NCBI RefSeq assembly: GCF_017562075.2
Contig: NC_054082.1
Span: 57,798,779-57,862,778, forward strand
Origin: Anopheles merus
Lineage: Eukaryota > Arthropoda > Insecta > Diptera > Culicidae
DNA length: 64,000 nucleotides
Direction of reading: 5' to 3'
A model generated the notes under the pieces. That model did no database searches. It saw nothing but the letters and a program-made list of their open reading frames with translations, and had not been told where the DNA came from. Position numbers and translations under genes: made by a program. Position 1 is the first letter of the stretch. Each line of letters opens with the position of its first letter. Of the stretch, positions 10,309 to 21,790 are shown one piece after another.

Positions 10309-11489
10309 ATGCTCATCCTTCCCAAGGACGCAAAAACCGACGGCGGCCTGTGTAATCTGAGCTCCCTACAAAGCTCTCCACAAAGCTCTCGTTTGCAGTC
10401 TTGTCGAGAGCTTCGCCACAGGCGCCCGAACCATCCGTCACGCACACATCTAAACGTTCTGGTTTCGTCAGCCACTCACGCATACCCATATGTTTGCTCC
10501 ACCCCCTTTTTCGGTTTACTTATAGAAATGATGAGGCTGTTCACATTTGCTTTATGCACACATTCGCATGCTGTTTATTGAATGATATCTCTCTCCCTTC
10601 CCACATGTGTTTTGGCATACTCCCGCTGTTTAGACGGCAGAACGCTTTCCCCCTTCCAAATTTACCGTTCATCCTCCTCTTGTTCTTCCTTCCTCCTACC
10701 GCGCTCGGGGTACCATCCGTGCTGCGCGTGTTCCACTGGCTTCAGTTTAGTGATGACGTCATGAACAGGAGCTGCGCGTTTTGAACCAGCTTCTGTTAAG
10801 TAATGACGCTGGGCTGCGCGCGTTTCGACAGGTTCTTGGCTTAATCCAGTGCGTTGGTTTGTGGCAGTGTTGTGCTGAACGCTGTCCAAAAAAAAAAGAA
10901 CCAATAATTAATGTATGTAGTATGTATTACTACCCCGGTACCATTATCCATGCGATTTCGGTCTCATCGGGCTCTATCTGGGCGCCCATTAAAATAATCC
11001 CTTAGAAGCTCCTATCGGGCTGACAGCGAGAAACGTCGCGGCGGCGCGATACATGTTGCATGCATGTGTACTACATTTTATGACCCCCCCTCGCTTTGTT
11101 TCGGATTGCAATGAGTTCAGACTCATTTTTAACATCGTTTAACATATTTTCTTTTATTTTTCACACACACACCCTCCCCTCTGGTATTTTTTGAAGATTT
11201 TTTTCTTCTTGAAAAACCAAAAAAAAACAATCGCTCACATGGAGACCCGCGGGAGAGTGCAAAACGGCAAAGAAAAAAAACACACACAAATCTCCTCATC
11301 CCCATGGCGTTTTTCGCAAGGTGATCCCGTAGGAGAACGCGAACGCAAAAACACACACACACAGCCACGCACGCACCCAGGCAAGCACAGACTCACACCC
11401 AACCCCTCCTCCTCGTGTGTTTTCGCAAGGTGATTCCGTAGGTGATCGCGAAACAGCAAAAACCACACACACAATCACGCACGCATGCA

Positions 11490-11574
<85 letters not shown>

Positions 11575-13442
11575 CCCCCTTTCTTGGTGTTTTTTCGCAA
11601 GGTGATCCCGTAGGATCTGGTTATGCGAGGCGGCAAAAACACACACAGCCACGCACGCAGGCATGAACACACATACACACACATAGACGCGCGAGCGCAC
11701 GCACGCACGAACGCACGAGGGAGCGTAAATGAAGATGCTCTATACGTTGCCGGACTCCCCCTCCCATGTTCTCATTCTCCGACAAGGCGGATGTGTGCAC
11801 GTTTGTGCGTGTACCTTTGCCGTCCCTCCTCTCCTTCCTCATCCGTTGACTGTTCGTTGTAAGCTGGAGGATGAGTTCAGCGCTGTTGAAGAAATGAAAG
11901 TTAAGAATAAGATTACTCACTCTTTTTTTTGTATGCTTTCGTAAACAAAATCCGGAATGAAGCTCCTCGTTTAGAATATTCCGCATTCGATCACATCCTC
12001 GGCGATGCTCGACGCCATCAGTGGATGAAAGCAGGAAAAGAAACAAAGAAAAGCATCAGTCACCATCAGCATCATCTTACTCTCACACTTTTACATCGGT
12101 TGACGATTCTTACCTTTTCAAATTCAATAAAACAAACAGCGATGGAACCAAATCCAGAACACCAAAATCACACACGATTTCTGGAGCAAACCGACACATC
12201 CTCCCCCTCCAATTGTTTGCCACAGACTGACGTGTGTGTGAGCAGCAATGTTCTTGATGCGGTGAGCAACGGTAAAGCACACACAAGAAGAAACGAGACG
12301 GCTATACGAGTAGCGAATTACGCCGCCGCACACACATGGCGCGTCATAATTTTATGCGCGAAGATCTTAAAATTTAAGTTATTCATGACAAATTGTATCG
12401 ACATTTTAATACTCTGCCGAACTTTTACGAAAGATATGTAAAAACTTAATGTAGTTCAATTAAATTTAGTGCAATATCATTAGCAGAACATAACATTTTG
12501 ATATTTGTTTGTAAATTCAGATCCTAAGAGTAGTAGCTTGAACAATAACTGTAGAGACACAAATTTTGTCTGAGTCCAGAACAACAACAGGGAAGATGTC
12601 GTACCCTGAGTGTGGAGATGTGTGTGTGTATGTGGTGAACGTTGACGCGACAAGCGTGCTTTAGGATACAATGCGTGTAGGAGGGGGTAAAATCGCTTGG
12701 CTCATTGAAAATACAGGCAAAGTTGGCGCGAAGAAAACGCAACACTGCGGATTGTATGGAAAATGTTGCGCGTTCAATCCGATTGCCATGCGATTGTCCT
12801 GGGGGTATGGAGAGGTTTGCGCTTAGGATTAGATCAACATTTACCTTAATATTTTAAAACTGAAAAACGTTTTCTTTCCGTCGCTCACTTTGAACATTGT
12901 TGACGAGGCCAGCATGTAGTCTTTGATAAATAGCGCACACACCTGTAACTTTTTAGACGCCAAGGGTTAGTTGAATGTACTTGCACAACCACACATGTGA
13001 GCGAGAAACTTACCTCAACAATTTGCTAGGATAAAACATTCCATAACTGAAGAAGAAGGAACACGGCCCAAAACGTAGACGAGCAAAGTACGTCGCATAA
13101 GAAATCGCACCTCACTTCAGTGCATCCTTCCACAGGGAAAGTTCTGGACACACTGAGGATGCCTCACACTCGGATGAGCGCGATAGCAGAAAAATCATGG
13201 TGGATCGAGAGAGATGGGTAGACTCGGTGTAGCGCAATAAGCTGGTAGATGCATGTGTGTGTGACCAACGAAAGACTTCAGTCCCCGCTCCTCGCGTTTT
13301 TCATCCATCGTTTTTTGTCACACGCACACACCTCTACACGCGCGGCGGTTTGCCGTCCAAAATCTAGAGAAAGAAGACAGGGCCTCTCGCTTTGGCACAC
13401 AGAAAAATCTTTCAACAACTTCGGCTCTGCTACTTGGGTTAT
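10309..13442. repeat. CA-rich composite repeat, copy B (Y-X-Z), inserted in CR1 ORF2
   Basis: About 3.13 kb separating two halves of the endonuclease domain, so its outer limits are set by the host element to within a few bases. Order: Y-like block (10309-10931), X block (10932-12805, matching 4575-6433) and Z block (12806-13442). A (CA)n tract of about 80 bp lies at 11492-11571. I see no terminal inverted repeat, no long terminal repeat, no poly(A) and no TSD longer than 2-3 bp. No frame encodes a recognisable domain. Class is unknown. Confidence 0.75.
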
Positions 13443-14254
13443 TGAACACCCGTGAACTCACTCTACTTCGTAACTCACTTGAGCAAGTGTGGGTTACCGT
13501 TCGCCTATCTTCTTGCACGATATTCATCGGGACTGTTTACATTACTCCTAATCGAGCTAACGACACAGATACTCTTACATCTGTGATTGAAAGTGTAAGT
13601 GCAATAGTAAACCATGCAAAAACTAATGATCTAATATTTTTGTTTGGAGATTTTAATTTTTCGGAAGTATCGTGGTCACTATCACAACAAACATTTGGTC
13701 ACTCATCATCGTTCGCGCACTATGTGGCAAATTCATCATCTTCGGTCAGATCCCGGTTTTTGGATGAAATTAACGCTAGCGATCTTTATCAAATAAGCTG
13801 TATCAAAAACTCGCTTAACCGGCAGCTCGACTTAGTATTCGCAAATTTTATTGCCGCAACTTACTGCATCGATTTGCACCCCTACCCAACACCACTAGTC
13901 TCTCCTGACCTGTACCATCCAGCCATCGATTTAACGGTTCGAATTCCAAGCACAATGCCTAACCCTACACTGACTGAAGCAAGTAGACCTAGGATGAATT
14001 TTTATAAAACCAATTTTACTCGGCTTGATGAGCTCATAACTAATTTTAATAGCCAGTTCAGAATTAGCCAGTTTAATTCTGTTGATGAAGCTTTATCGAT
14101 ATTTATACGCTTTGTTTTATCCTCGTTTGATTCGTGTGTACCAATTATCACACCAAAGAGCGGCCCTGCTTGGTCTGACCGCCACCTAAAAAAACTTAAA
14201 AGAGCTAAGGAAGCTGCATTAAAAAAAATATACAAAGCACCGATCACCTGTTAA
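13443..14254 (+). pseudogene. CR1 element 2 ORF2, rest of endonuclease
   Basis: Continues the endonuclease after the insertion. Visible motifs are the LFGDFN block (Asp and Asn of the active site) and the SPDLYHPAIDL block near the terminal His. It stays open to the AT-rich stretch at 14216-14230, where the frame changes: a single-base change in an A run (gcattaaaaaaaatat) separates this reading from the reverse transcriptase, and the old frame ends at 14252-14254. The first residue of the insertion-free protein lies upstream, so no start codon applies here. Confidence 0.85.
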
Positions 14255-14282
14255 CAAAAGCATATTAAATGAAACAACTCGC

Positions 14283-16094
14283 TTGTACCGTAGTTACAAT
14301 AAAATACGCTACGGTGGCTACTTGTCTCGGTTGGAGAAGAATTTCATCAAAAGGCCCAAAGCTCTCTGGAGTTTTCGTAAGAAACACAATAGTACAAATG
14401 TGACACCTAAATTGATTTTCCACAATGACCGAGCTGGTTCAACTGCTTCAGACATTTGTGATATATTTGCGTGTAGATTCGAGGAGGCATACACAATCTC
14501 AACTACGGACGACAATATTATCACCAACGCTTTAATTAATACTCCTAATGATGTCATCGACCTTAATTTAACTAATATATCGCAAGAATCTGTTCTAAAT
14601 GTGCTCAAAGCAGTCAAGCCCAAAGCTAGTCCTGGCCCAGATGGTATTCCTGCCATCATTCTCAGCCGATGCTGTGAGTCCATTGCGCCGATCTTCACCA
14701 AAATTTTTAATTTTTCACTGCAACAGGAAGGAGAATTCCCCTCTATTTGGAAGAGTTCATGGATTGTCCCCATATTTAAAAAAGGTGACAAGGAAGATGC
14801 AGCCAACTATAGAGGCATAACATCACTCAGTGCTGGAGCCAAAGTTTTTGAGAAAGTGATCCAAATAAGTTTACTCACGGCTTCATATCACTATATTAGC
14901 CCTCAACAACACGGTTTCGTTCCAAAGCGGTCGACGATTACTAACCTTGTTGACTTTACAACACAATGTCTCCGTAACATGGATAGCAGGATGCAAACAG
15001 ATGCAGTTTATATGGATTTAAAGGCTGCTTTTGATAGCATCGATCACAACATCCTTTTAGCCAAGATGAATAAGTTGGGACTTGGGCGAAATTTTATATG
15101 CTGGTTAGAATCGTACCTTGTCAATCGATCGTATGCTGTATCTTTCTCACGGTGCCATTCAAGGTCTTTCATTGCATCATCTGGTGTGCCACAAGGTAGC
15201 AACCTGGATCCACTACTGTTCGTACTGTTCATCAACGACCTATCGTATGTAGTACCAGCAGCGAATCATTTAATGTATGCAGATGACATTAAAATCTACA
15301 TGACGATAAAAAATGACACAGACCACTCCGAGCTACAACAATACCTCCTCGATTTTCACCAATGGTGCAATCAAAACCGCCTGAGCCTCTGCATTGAAAA
15401 ATGCCGAGTCATTTCATTCACACGAGCACGAGAAATTAAGAACACCAGCTACACAGTTAACGGTTTACCAATAGAACGCACTAATGCTATGAAGGATCTC
15501 GGAGTCATACTTGATTCAAAGCTGTCATTTGACCAGCAAACAGAGGAGGTGATTACTCGAGGTAATCAATTGCTTGGCATGTGGTTTCGGATAACAAGAG
15601 ATTTCAAAGACCCAGTCTGCATCAAAGCGTTATACTGTGGTATTATCCGCCCGGTACTCGAATACGCCTGTGTCGTCTGGAAGCCCTCAACCCAAAAACT
15701 TTCTGAGAGAATGGAATCGATACAGCGTCGCTTATCCCGATACGCAACACGCTTGTTACTTTGGCCACCTGGCAGTCAGTTACCACCTTATGAAACGCGA
15801 CTTCTGCTCCTTGGACTGCAACCGCTCCACATCCGACGCCGTACCGCACAACAACTATTTGTGGCTGGTTTACTGCAAAGCAACATCGGCTGTCCTTCCC
15901 TACTCCAGCAGTTAAACTTTTACGCGCCTGCTGTTCAGCTTCGCTCTCGTCCGTTACTTGCCCTGAACCGTAGTCGAACTGGATATGGATCTAGAGACCC
16001 CCTTAACTCCATGATTAGGGTGTTTAACGAAGTTCGTCATTTGTTTGATTTTGGAACCTCAGTGCAATCCTTTAAAAACCTTAGAAAGCCTTAG
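14283..16094 (+). pseudogene. CR1 element 2 ORF2, reverse transcriptase domain
   Basis: About 603 open codons; the true reading extends back to the frameshift near 14220-14228. Reverse transcriptase blocks in order: PGPDGIPAII (about 117-126), FKKGDKEDAANYRGI (165-179), QQHGFVPKRS (208-217), MDLKAAFDSIDH (244-255), SSGVPQGSNLDPLLF (299-313), and the catalytic box MYADD (331-335), which is intact. The C-terminal portion includes IRPVLEYACVVW, typical of the clade. Apart from the upstream frameshift, nonsense codon and insertion the domain looks sound, so the damage may be moderately recent. Confidence 0.9.
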
Positions 16095-16213
16095 AAGCGA
16101 AATATTAAGATGATCTTACTACTTATTTTAATCTAATATTAGACTTAAGAACATTCACACGGATCCATTGTTATCCATTGAACGAGTAAGAAACAAATTA
16201 AAAATTAAAAATA

Positions 16214-16356
16214 TGTGCGCCACGCGAAGGATACGGCCTTGTGAGTGAAACCCGCTCGGGTAACAGCGATCTTCTTAACCGTTCGACACCAATGATTAAC
16301 ATTCCCGCTAGTTGCTCTCTCAAATAATTTGAGGAGCCTATGCCGCAGAAGGGGGT
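16214..16356. other. Spacer between CR1 element 2 and BEL fragment
   Basis: No gene. It contains GGCCTTGTGAGTG and CCCGCTCGGG-type sequence that could still belong to the CR1 3' UTR, because similar GGCC/CACTC strings occur near the 3' end of CR1 element 1 (about 3810-3835). The element end is therefore uncertain by about 140 bp. Confidence 0.35.
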
Positions 16357-17133
16357 TGTAACGAACGTCAAAACACGAATGTCGTGTTAACGGTTATTTT
16401 GAAAACGATCCAACCTAGCAACGATCCAACCTTGCCGTAAATATGAACTACAGAGAATTGACAGAAGAGAGAGAGGAAGGATGAGACCGAGGAAAGACGC
16501 CAAAAAAGCAAGAACGCAAAACGAACGAAGTGGAATTGTGAAGTTGTGGAATTAATTATAAATAAACGACAATAGATGTTTTTATCCGTCAATAAACTGG
16601 CGCGATCAAATTCATAAAAAAGTGTGAAGTAAATTTAATTTCAAACATTATAAAAACATTTATTCCAGCACCTCGTGTCGTTCGTCACTAAGTGAGGTTA
16701 GGTGAGATATTGTCAAGCGAGCGTATGACACGAAGTAAGGCGAAGGCTGAGATGGCAGAAAATACAATCGCGCAAAATGTGCCAAACGAACAGCAGGCTT
16801 CGTCATCGAACATGAAAGGCAATGAGCTACTATGTAAAACGGTGAAACCTCCGCGTTCTCGCTCTTCAAAAGCATCGTCAGTACGGTCGACCGCTAGAGA
16901 AAAACAACTTTTACTTGCAAAGCTAGAAGAAGATAGACAATGTGAGATGCAATTTATTGAAAAGAAGTACGCCCTTCTCATTGAAATACCAGATGATTCA
17001 GATGACGAGTCAAGCATTGCAAGTAATATGGAATGTTTAAGAGTAGAAGACTGGGTAGAAGAAAACGCGCAGTCACATAATAGATTCGTGAAAAGTGAAC
17101 CAGTTCATGCGGTACCACCGCAAACATTACCAC
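16357..17133 (+). mobile_element. BEL/Pao retrotransposon fragment: LTR-like leader and gag start
   Basis: The sequence beginning TGTAACGAACGTC at 16357 behaves as an LTR plus leader ahead of a gag frame. The LTR/primer-site boundary is ambiguous; TGGCGCGATC near 16602 could be a primer site. The element is cut at 17133 by the LTR of a reverse-strand gypsy fragment, and no downstream part is visible in the window. Confidence 0.6.
16725..17133 (+). pseudogene. BEL/Pao gag, N-terminal fragment
   Basis: About 136 codons starting at the ATG at 16725; an in-frame GTG at 16692 is less likely. The product is highly charged, with a helical segment REKQLLLAKLEEDRQCEMQF and an acidic DDSDDESS stretch. 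This is the coiled-coil arrangement at the start of many BEL gag proteins, which build the virus-like particle. The frame runs only six bases into the gypsy LTR before stopping, so the protein is truncated by insertion. Confidence 0.65.
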
Positions 17134-17269
17134 TGTAATAAGTTTTATTATCTACGCTTTATTACGTATACGTCTGTTGCTCTCTAGTCCCCAAGCACGT
17201 CTGCTAGATCATTCCCCAAGCAGCCAGAACTGTCATATACCCGTGTTGCCAGCAACCTTGCTTATTACA
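17134..17269 (-). repeat. 3' LTR of reverse-strand Ty3/gypsy fragment
   Basis: 136-bp LTR bounded by the inverted 9-mers TGTAATAAG (17134-17142) and CTTATTACA (17261-17269). On the minus strand it is immediately preceded by a purine-rich tract (about 17270-17285), as expected of a polypurine primer next to a 3' LTR. It abuts the interrupted BEL gag on the left. Confidence 0.8.
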
Positions 17270-17411
17270 CGCTTTCTTTTTTTTACAAATATTTACAAAC
17301 TTATTACTAAAGCTAATTATCCTAATGCACTTAGTCTAATCCTATCAATATGAATCTATACTAACTAAATATCAAATATTCTTGGAGCACGAACGACGCG
17401 TCCACTTCGAG

Positions 17412-18215
17412 TTTTTTATAGGTTATCTGTATCTGGCTCATCTGATTGAGATTCGTTATTTTCAAGGTCTTCATTTAATGTTGATTCTGAATCACTCGCT
17501 GTACAACACGTGTCATAATCAGATTCTGTCCCTATAACTGTTTCATTTGATTGATTTTCCAATGCCTCGGTATCTTGTGTTTCTATGCTTTCAGTTGGCT
17601 GATATCTATTTTCAACGTGAGATGCGGCCATACTTATGGGTAAACCTACATGAATCTCATCTTTTTGATAGAATATGTCATTGCTATTTGGGATCATATT
17701 TGCAGTTTTCACCAGAAATCTTCTATTCCGCCGAAAATGATTTCCAAAATTGTCTTGAACTATGTACGATCTACTGTTTACCTCACGAACGATTTTACCA
17801 TTATTCCATTCTTTTCCTGTCTTTTTGAAATTCACTCTATCTCCTATGTTCAGGACTGGCAATGGTTTTGAAGCTCGATCATAGAATTTCTTTTGATGTT
17901 GTCGCTTGGAAAATATTTTCCTTTCGATGAGTTTTTCATCAATGCAATTGCGATGTAACAACGCACTATTTGTGGGTAAGCGAGACTTAAGCTGGCGACC
18001 AAAGAATAATTGTGCTGGAGAAAGACCCATTGTCGCTACTGTTGTGGTGTTATACTCTAGAAGCCGATATTGAAAATATTTGATATGGTCAGCTTCATAG
18101 CATCGTTTGATTATATAGTATTTTTAGCAATAGCTACACCTTTTTCTGCTAGTCCGTTACTTTGAGGGTTTCTTGGGCTAGAAAATGATATGTTAATATT
18201 TGTATCATCGCTATC
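17412..18215 (-). pseudogene. Ty3/gypsy integrase C-terminal fragment
   Basis: Reverse-strand remnant of the pol polyprotein. Reading from about 18215 down, it shows SSPRNPQSNGLAEKG, the region around the last catalytic Glu of the integrase, then a damaged stretch with a stop near 18110, then MGLSPAQLFFGRQ and a C-terminal domain (NIGDRVNFKK) followed by a long acidic tail. The layout resembles Mag-like gypsy elements. Everything upstream (gag, protease, RT, RNase H) is missing; the sequence loses coding potential at about 18215. Confidence 0.8.
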
Positions 18216-18740
18216 CTATAACAAATTTTAAAAAAAGGTTCTCATTTTCAATTTCTCACTACAGAGCGATACTTTTTCACTCCTATAGTGAGACGATGTT
18301 GGTTAGTGAGTTGAGGTTAGGTACGGATAGCTTGAATGATTTTTGTACCGTATTGGTTTTGGGGCCTCATTGTTTGCGTGGTGTTGTTTGGTAATAAGTG
18401 CGTATTTGCGATCGTGTCTATGCATGAAAGAAAACGAGAAACGAAAGAAACAAATATCTTTGGATGTGTTGGTAGCATGACTGGAAATAACACGAACACT
18501 TTGAGAACTGCAGAGCGCACCGTGCGTTACGGGTGGGGAGGGGGAGGGCTCGCGCGAGGGTGTAACTTATTGGTCGAAGAGACACTGTATTTCGCTAGCG
18601 TCACTCAAATCACTCAAAAAATACACTCATTTTGCCGGACGGGTATACTCGAGCGCTCGTGCATAAGTGCAAGCAAGCGCGGTATAGAGGATAGAGAAAG
18701 ACAAACGATTATTTTGCTCCAAGCTTTCTAATTTTGTCCC
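18216..18740. other. Unassigned, non-coding
   Basis: No recognisable protein or repeat. A 131-codon plus-strand frame (18336-18731) has no family resemblance and lies next to repeat scraps, so I do not call it a gene. Confidence 0.35.
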
Positions 18741-18935
18741 GTTGGGTGTGTGTGTGTGACCAACGAAAGACTTCAGACCCCGCTCCTCGCGTTTTTCATC
18801 CATCGTTTTTCGTCACACGCACACATCTCTACACGCGCGGCGATTTGCCGTCCAAAATCTAAAGAGATAAGACAGGGCCTCTCGCTTTGGCACACAGAAA
18901 AATCTCTGAACAACTTCGGCCCTGCTACTTAGGTA
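18741..18935. repeat. CA-rich composite repeat, Z-block fragment (copy C)
   Basis: About 195 bp nearly identical to 13249-13440, the last part of copy B, including CTCGCGTTTTTCATCCATCG and TTTGCCGTCCAAAATCTA. It ends at the same point as copy B (CTACTT.GGT), which supports a defined right end for the repeat family. Confidence 0.8.
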
Positions 18936-18986
18936 CTTATAAAGCCTAACTGAGTGCCTCTCGCGGGCACTCCCTAGCTTCGGGTT

Positions 18987-19255
18987 TGAAGGAAACGCAG
19001 TAAATGTGGACTATTCTCTTCTAGTGATGAAAGCGAACTAAACCTTTATTGAACATTTATATGACTACTATGATTAAAATCAATCATGCATGCTTGGATT
19101 CCTGCACTCCTCCTCAAGCTGCAACGGTTGAAGTCCCAACTTCTTACAGCAAGTTTCCAACTTCACTTTTGACAATGGCTTTGTCAACGCGTCAGCAATC
19201 ATACGTTCGGAAGGGCAATATTGAACCTGTATAACGTAGTTATTCACCAATTACC
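18987..19255 (-). mobile_element. Ty1/copia 3' end: RNase H tail and 3' LTR
   Basis: On the minus strand, 19255-19107 encodes the end of a copia RNase H domain (IADALTKPLSKVKLE). A polypurine tract (19107-19118) and a 120-bp LTR (18987-19106) follow. The LTR begins TGCAGGAA and ends TTCCTTCA, which gives imperfect terminal inverted repeats. All upstream coding is absent. Confidence 0.75.
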
Positions 19256-19319
19256 GGATAAAATTCAAGGTTTAGTTCGCTTTCATCACTAGAAGAGAAT
19301 AGTCCACATTTACTGCGTT
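18994..19319. repeat. Perfect 53-bp inverted repeat around copia fragment
   Basis: Arms at 18994-19046 and 19267-19319 are exact reverse complements over 53 bp, separated by 220 bp. The left arm is the end of the copia 3' LTR (minus strand); the right arm is the same LTR end in plus orientation. It most likely arose from inverted joining of two LTR pieces and could form a stem-loop. Confidence 0.95.
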
Positions 19320-21611
19320 ACAACAGGGTTTGCTATAAACTAAAGCATGCAATACACTACACTAACCTTAACATGCAGATCCCATAACAGGTGTTTTGAT
19401 TACTCAAAAGTGCACTCAAAAACCCTCACATGAAGTCCTATTTCCCCTATCTGTATCTAACTTCTCTCACGATCGAGCACGTCGTCCTTACATGGCCTGA
19501 TCCACAATTCTCCATGATGTTCGGTTCCTGGTTGCAGCCTCCCATCTATGTGATCTCCAACAGGATTTGCTTCACCTGATCCAGCCATTTTATATAGATA
19601 TGCATGTGCCAAATTTAAATTCTATAAGCGCGTGGCCACGGAGGTGACAAAATGTTGAACAAATTTTCGAACGCGTTACATCGGACATCGGACGAAACGT
19701 GTTAAGCACTTTTTCACAAGAAAGGTAAATGGTGGTAAGAGGCCCCAGAGCCCAGCATGCCTTCTGCTTCTGTGTAGGTACTGTAGGAACAACCACAAAT
19801 TTATGTTTTATAAACGTTAAAAAAATTAAACTAATCCAGATAATCGCCAAAGCAAGCAAAACATCACTTGAAAGTACGTCCGATAAAATATCATCCGATA
19901 AAGCACTGCCACGGGCCAAACGCCCCGCTTAGAAAAATAATCCATTTCAATGTGGTATAAGAAAGCCGCTTAAGCACTATCTAAAAGAAGGCCCACCTAG
20001 AATTTTGATGCTGTTAAACTGCTGCAAAAAGTTCTCTATTCAAGCAGTGATCCTTAAGGCCTTATTAGACAGAGGAAAATACTGTAATTTTTCGATTGGC
20101 ATTTATCTACCAAACTTAGACTTTGGCACAAAAATACCTCTCGTACGTGTAATAAGGCAAGAGAATTGTTCTGTCACTTTTCAAATTCATTATTTAATTT
20201 ATTGACTAGTTAAGGCCCGGTAAAATCTACCGGATGTCCTCAAATTTCGAATTATTTTCAAACTCTACACGTTGCAACAACCATAACTCCTATTTGTTCT
20301 TATGCGTTAATGCATTTGTGGTGACACATGTGTTAACCTTGTAACACACTGGGCAGTTCTTACTGTACTTTGCAGAACCGTTAAATATCGATGAGGCTAC
20401 TTTTGAGCCTAGTAACGAAATTTTGTAATTTTCAAACTAATACGTTACATGCCTCTGTTGACACAAATGTATAAATGTTTGATTGTTATTTTTTAGTAGT
20501 AACCTCAACAACGTGTTCATTGAATAACGTATTGATGCGCAGTGGATTAAAAAATTAGGATGCCGCTAATACATATACAACATGTTTAGATCCAATCCCA
20601 ATTACGTACTAAAAACATACGATTTTCAAAAATGCTTACTTTTACTTCAATCCATTTTGTGTTTTTTGTGCCCTTTAACTGTAAAATTGAACTAAAAAAA
20701 TATAATATCGCACATGGTTCGAATTCTATTTCTACTCTTTTTTTTACTTATGTTTCAAACGTTAAGTAATAAGTAATAGATGATTAGAACATTTTCAATG
20801 TAAATTTTCGCGGTCTTAAATTTCAAAAAGGTCAGTTCCAAAACGCCGTAAGCATTTTTTTTATTATCCTGAAACTGGTTTTGAAGTATTGAATGGAATT
20901 GGTATTTGTGTATGAGACAATTGTTATAGTTGCGCCAAATATCAATTTTCAACAGTGAACATATCCCCTCATATTACCATTCCAAATGTGTAGTTCTAAT
21001 ATTCCGATCTATACTGTTATAGAAAAGAATGGTTCAACACTGTTAATTGTTTCCAGATCAATTAACTAAATTCGCGTTTACTTGCAAACTACTTTATTTA
21101 CTCTTGCCGCCCCACATTTTTCTTATTTTGCTTCTAATTTGACGTGTCCTTAATTATAATGTGGTTGTTCTTAATCAACACCATAGTACGGTGATAGCAT
21201 CACATGGTAGATCACTCTTGATAGATACAGTCAGAATCTTTTCAGCCCTCTTGGGCACGTTACAGTAAGCATAGTTTCATTGTGGATCATTCTGCAGTTG
21301 ATGCTGATGCGACTGAATGCAGTGCCCACGGTTGTCTCACCTAAAGCGCAGTATGTTGCAGTCATGTTGCGCAATGAACCATCTCTCCCTTTGTTCCGGA
21401 AGGACATCCTAAAATAAGTAGTTCTTCCCGCACGCGAGCAAATCGTTACAAATTCAATTTTAACTTTCAAGCCATCAACATCCGCCGCTTTCTTGCTCAG
21501 AATTTCAGCAAGGCTTTTTAGCATATGGCCGCTTAGGGTCTCTCGGCTACATCCACCTCTTATTGTAATATTGCGGAGTAGTAGATTTGAGGGAGTAGTA
21601 GATTTGGGGCG
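19320..21611. other. 2.3 kb with no recognised element
   Basis: AT-rich, weakly coding sequence. Plus-strand frames at 19729-19932 and 20005-20205 lie close together but match no family I know. A 97-codon reverse-strand frame at 21231-21524 (MLKSLAEILSKK to PRGLKRF) has ordinary amino-acid composition and could be an exon or an old element fragment; I cannot tell which. A small hairpin occurs around 20218-20233 (CCGGTA/TACCGG). Confidence 0.4.
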
Positions 21612-21790
21612 GTCCCGTGGTACGTGGTCATCAACTCGAACGACTCAATAACATGCCCGTCATGGGTTCAAGCCCATGGACCATCCCCCCGTAGCAAGGA
21701 TTGACTATCCGACTACGTGGTAATGAATTATGTCTCGAAAGCCTATACTATACGGCATGTCCGTATAGGACGTTACGCCAAATAGAAGAA
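21612..21790 (+). mobile_element. tRNA-derived SINE (SINE200-like), diverged
   Basis: About 180 bp with an RNA polymerase III B box (GGTTCAAGCCC, 21665-21675) and an upstream A-box-like stretch at about 21618-21630. ATGCCCGTCATGGGTTCAAG is shared with the SINE at 25667-25878, and a short GAAGAAG-type tail ends the copy. The resemblance to Anopheles SINE200 is from memory. Possible imperfect flanking duplication: GATTTGGGG on the left and GATTTGAGG on the right. Confidence 0.75.

Larger units (their letters stand above)
8500..16213 (+). mobile_element. CR1-clade non-LTR retrotransposon 2, with large internal insertion
   Basis: Nearly full-length CR1-type element: probable 5' UTR (about 8500-8804), ORF1 with PHD-like finger, ORF2 with APE-type endonuclease and reverse transcriptase, and a 3' end with short AT-rich repeats (TTAAAAA-type) near 16196-16213. 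It differs from CR1 elements 1 and 3 at protein level, so it is another family. About 3.1 kb of CA-rich composite repeat interrupts the endonuclease domain at about 10309-13442. The 5' boundary is uncertain. Confidence 0.8.

Noticed and set aside
21231..21524. 97-codon reverse frame as a host gene exon
   Set aside because: Plausible composition but no recognised domain, splice partners or neighbours; left as unassigned.
21664..21675. Stand-alone tRNA gene at the B box
   Set aside because: The cloverleaf is not supported and the same sequence recurs as a SINE with TSD at 25658-25887.
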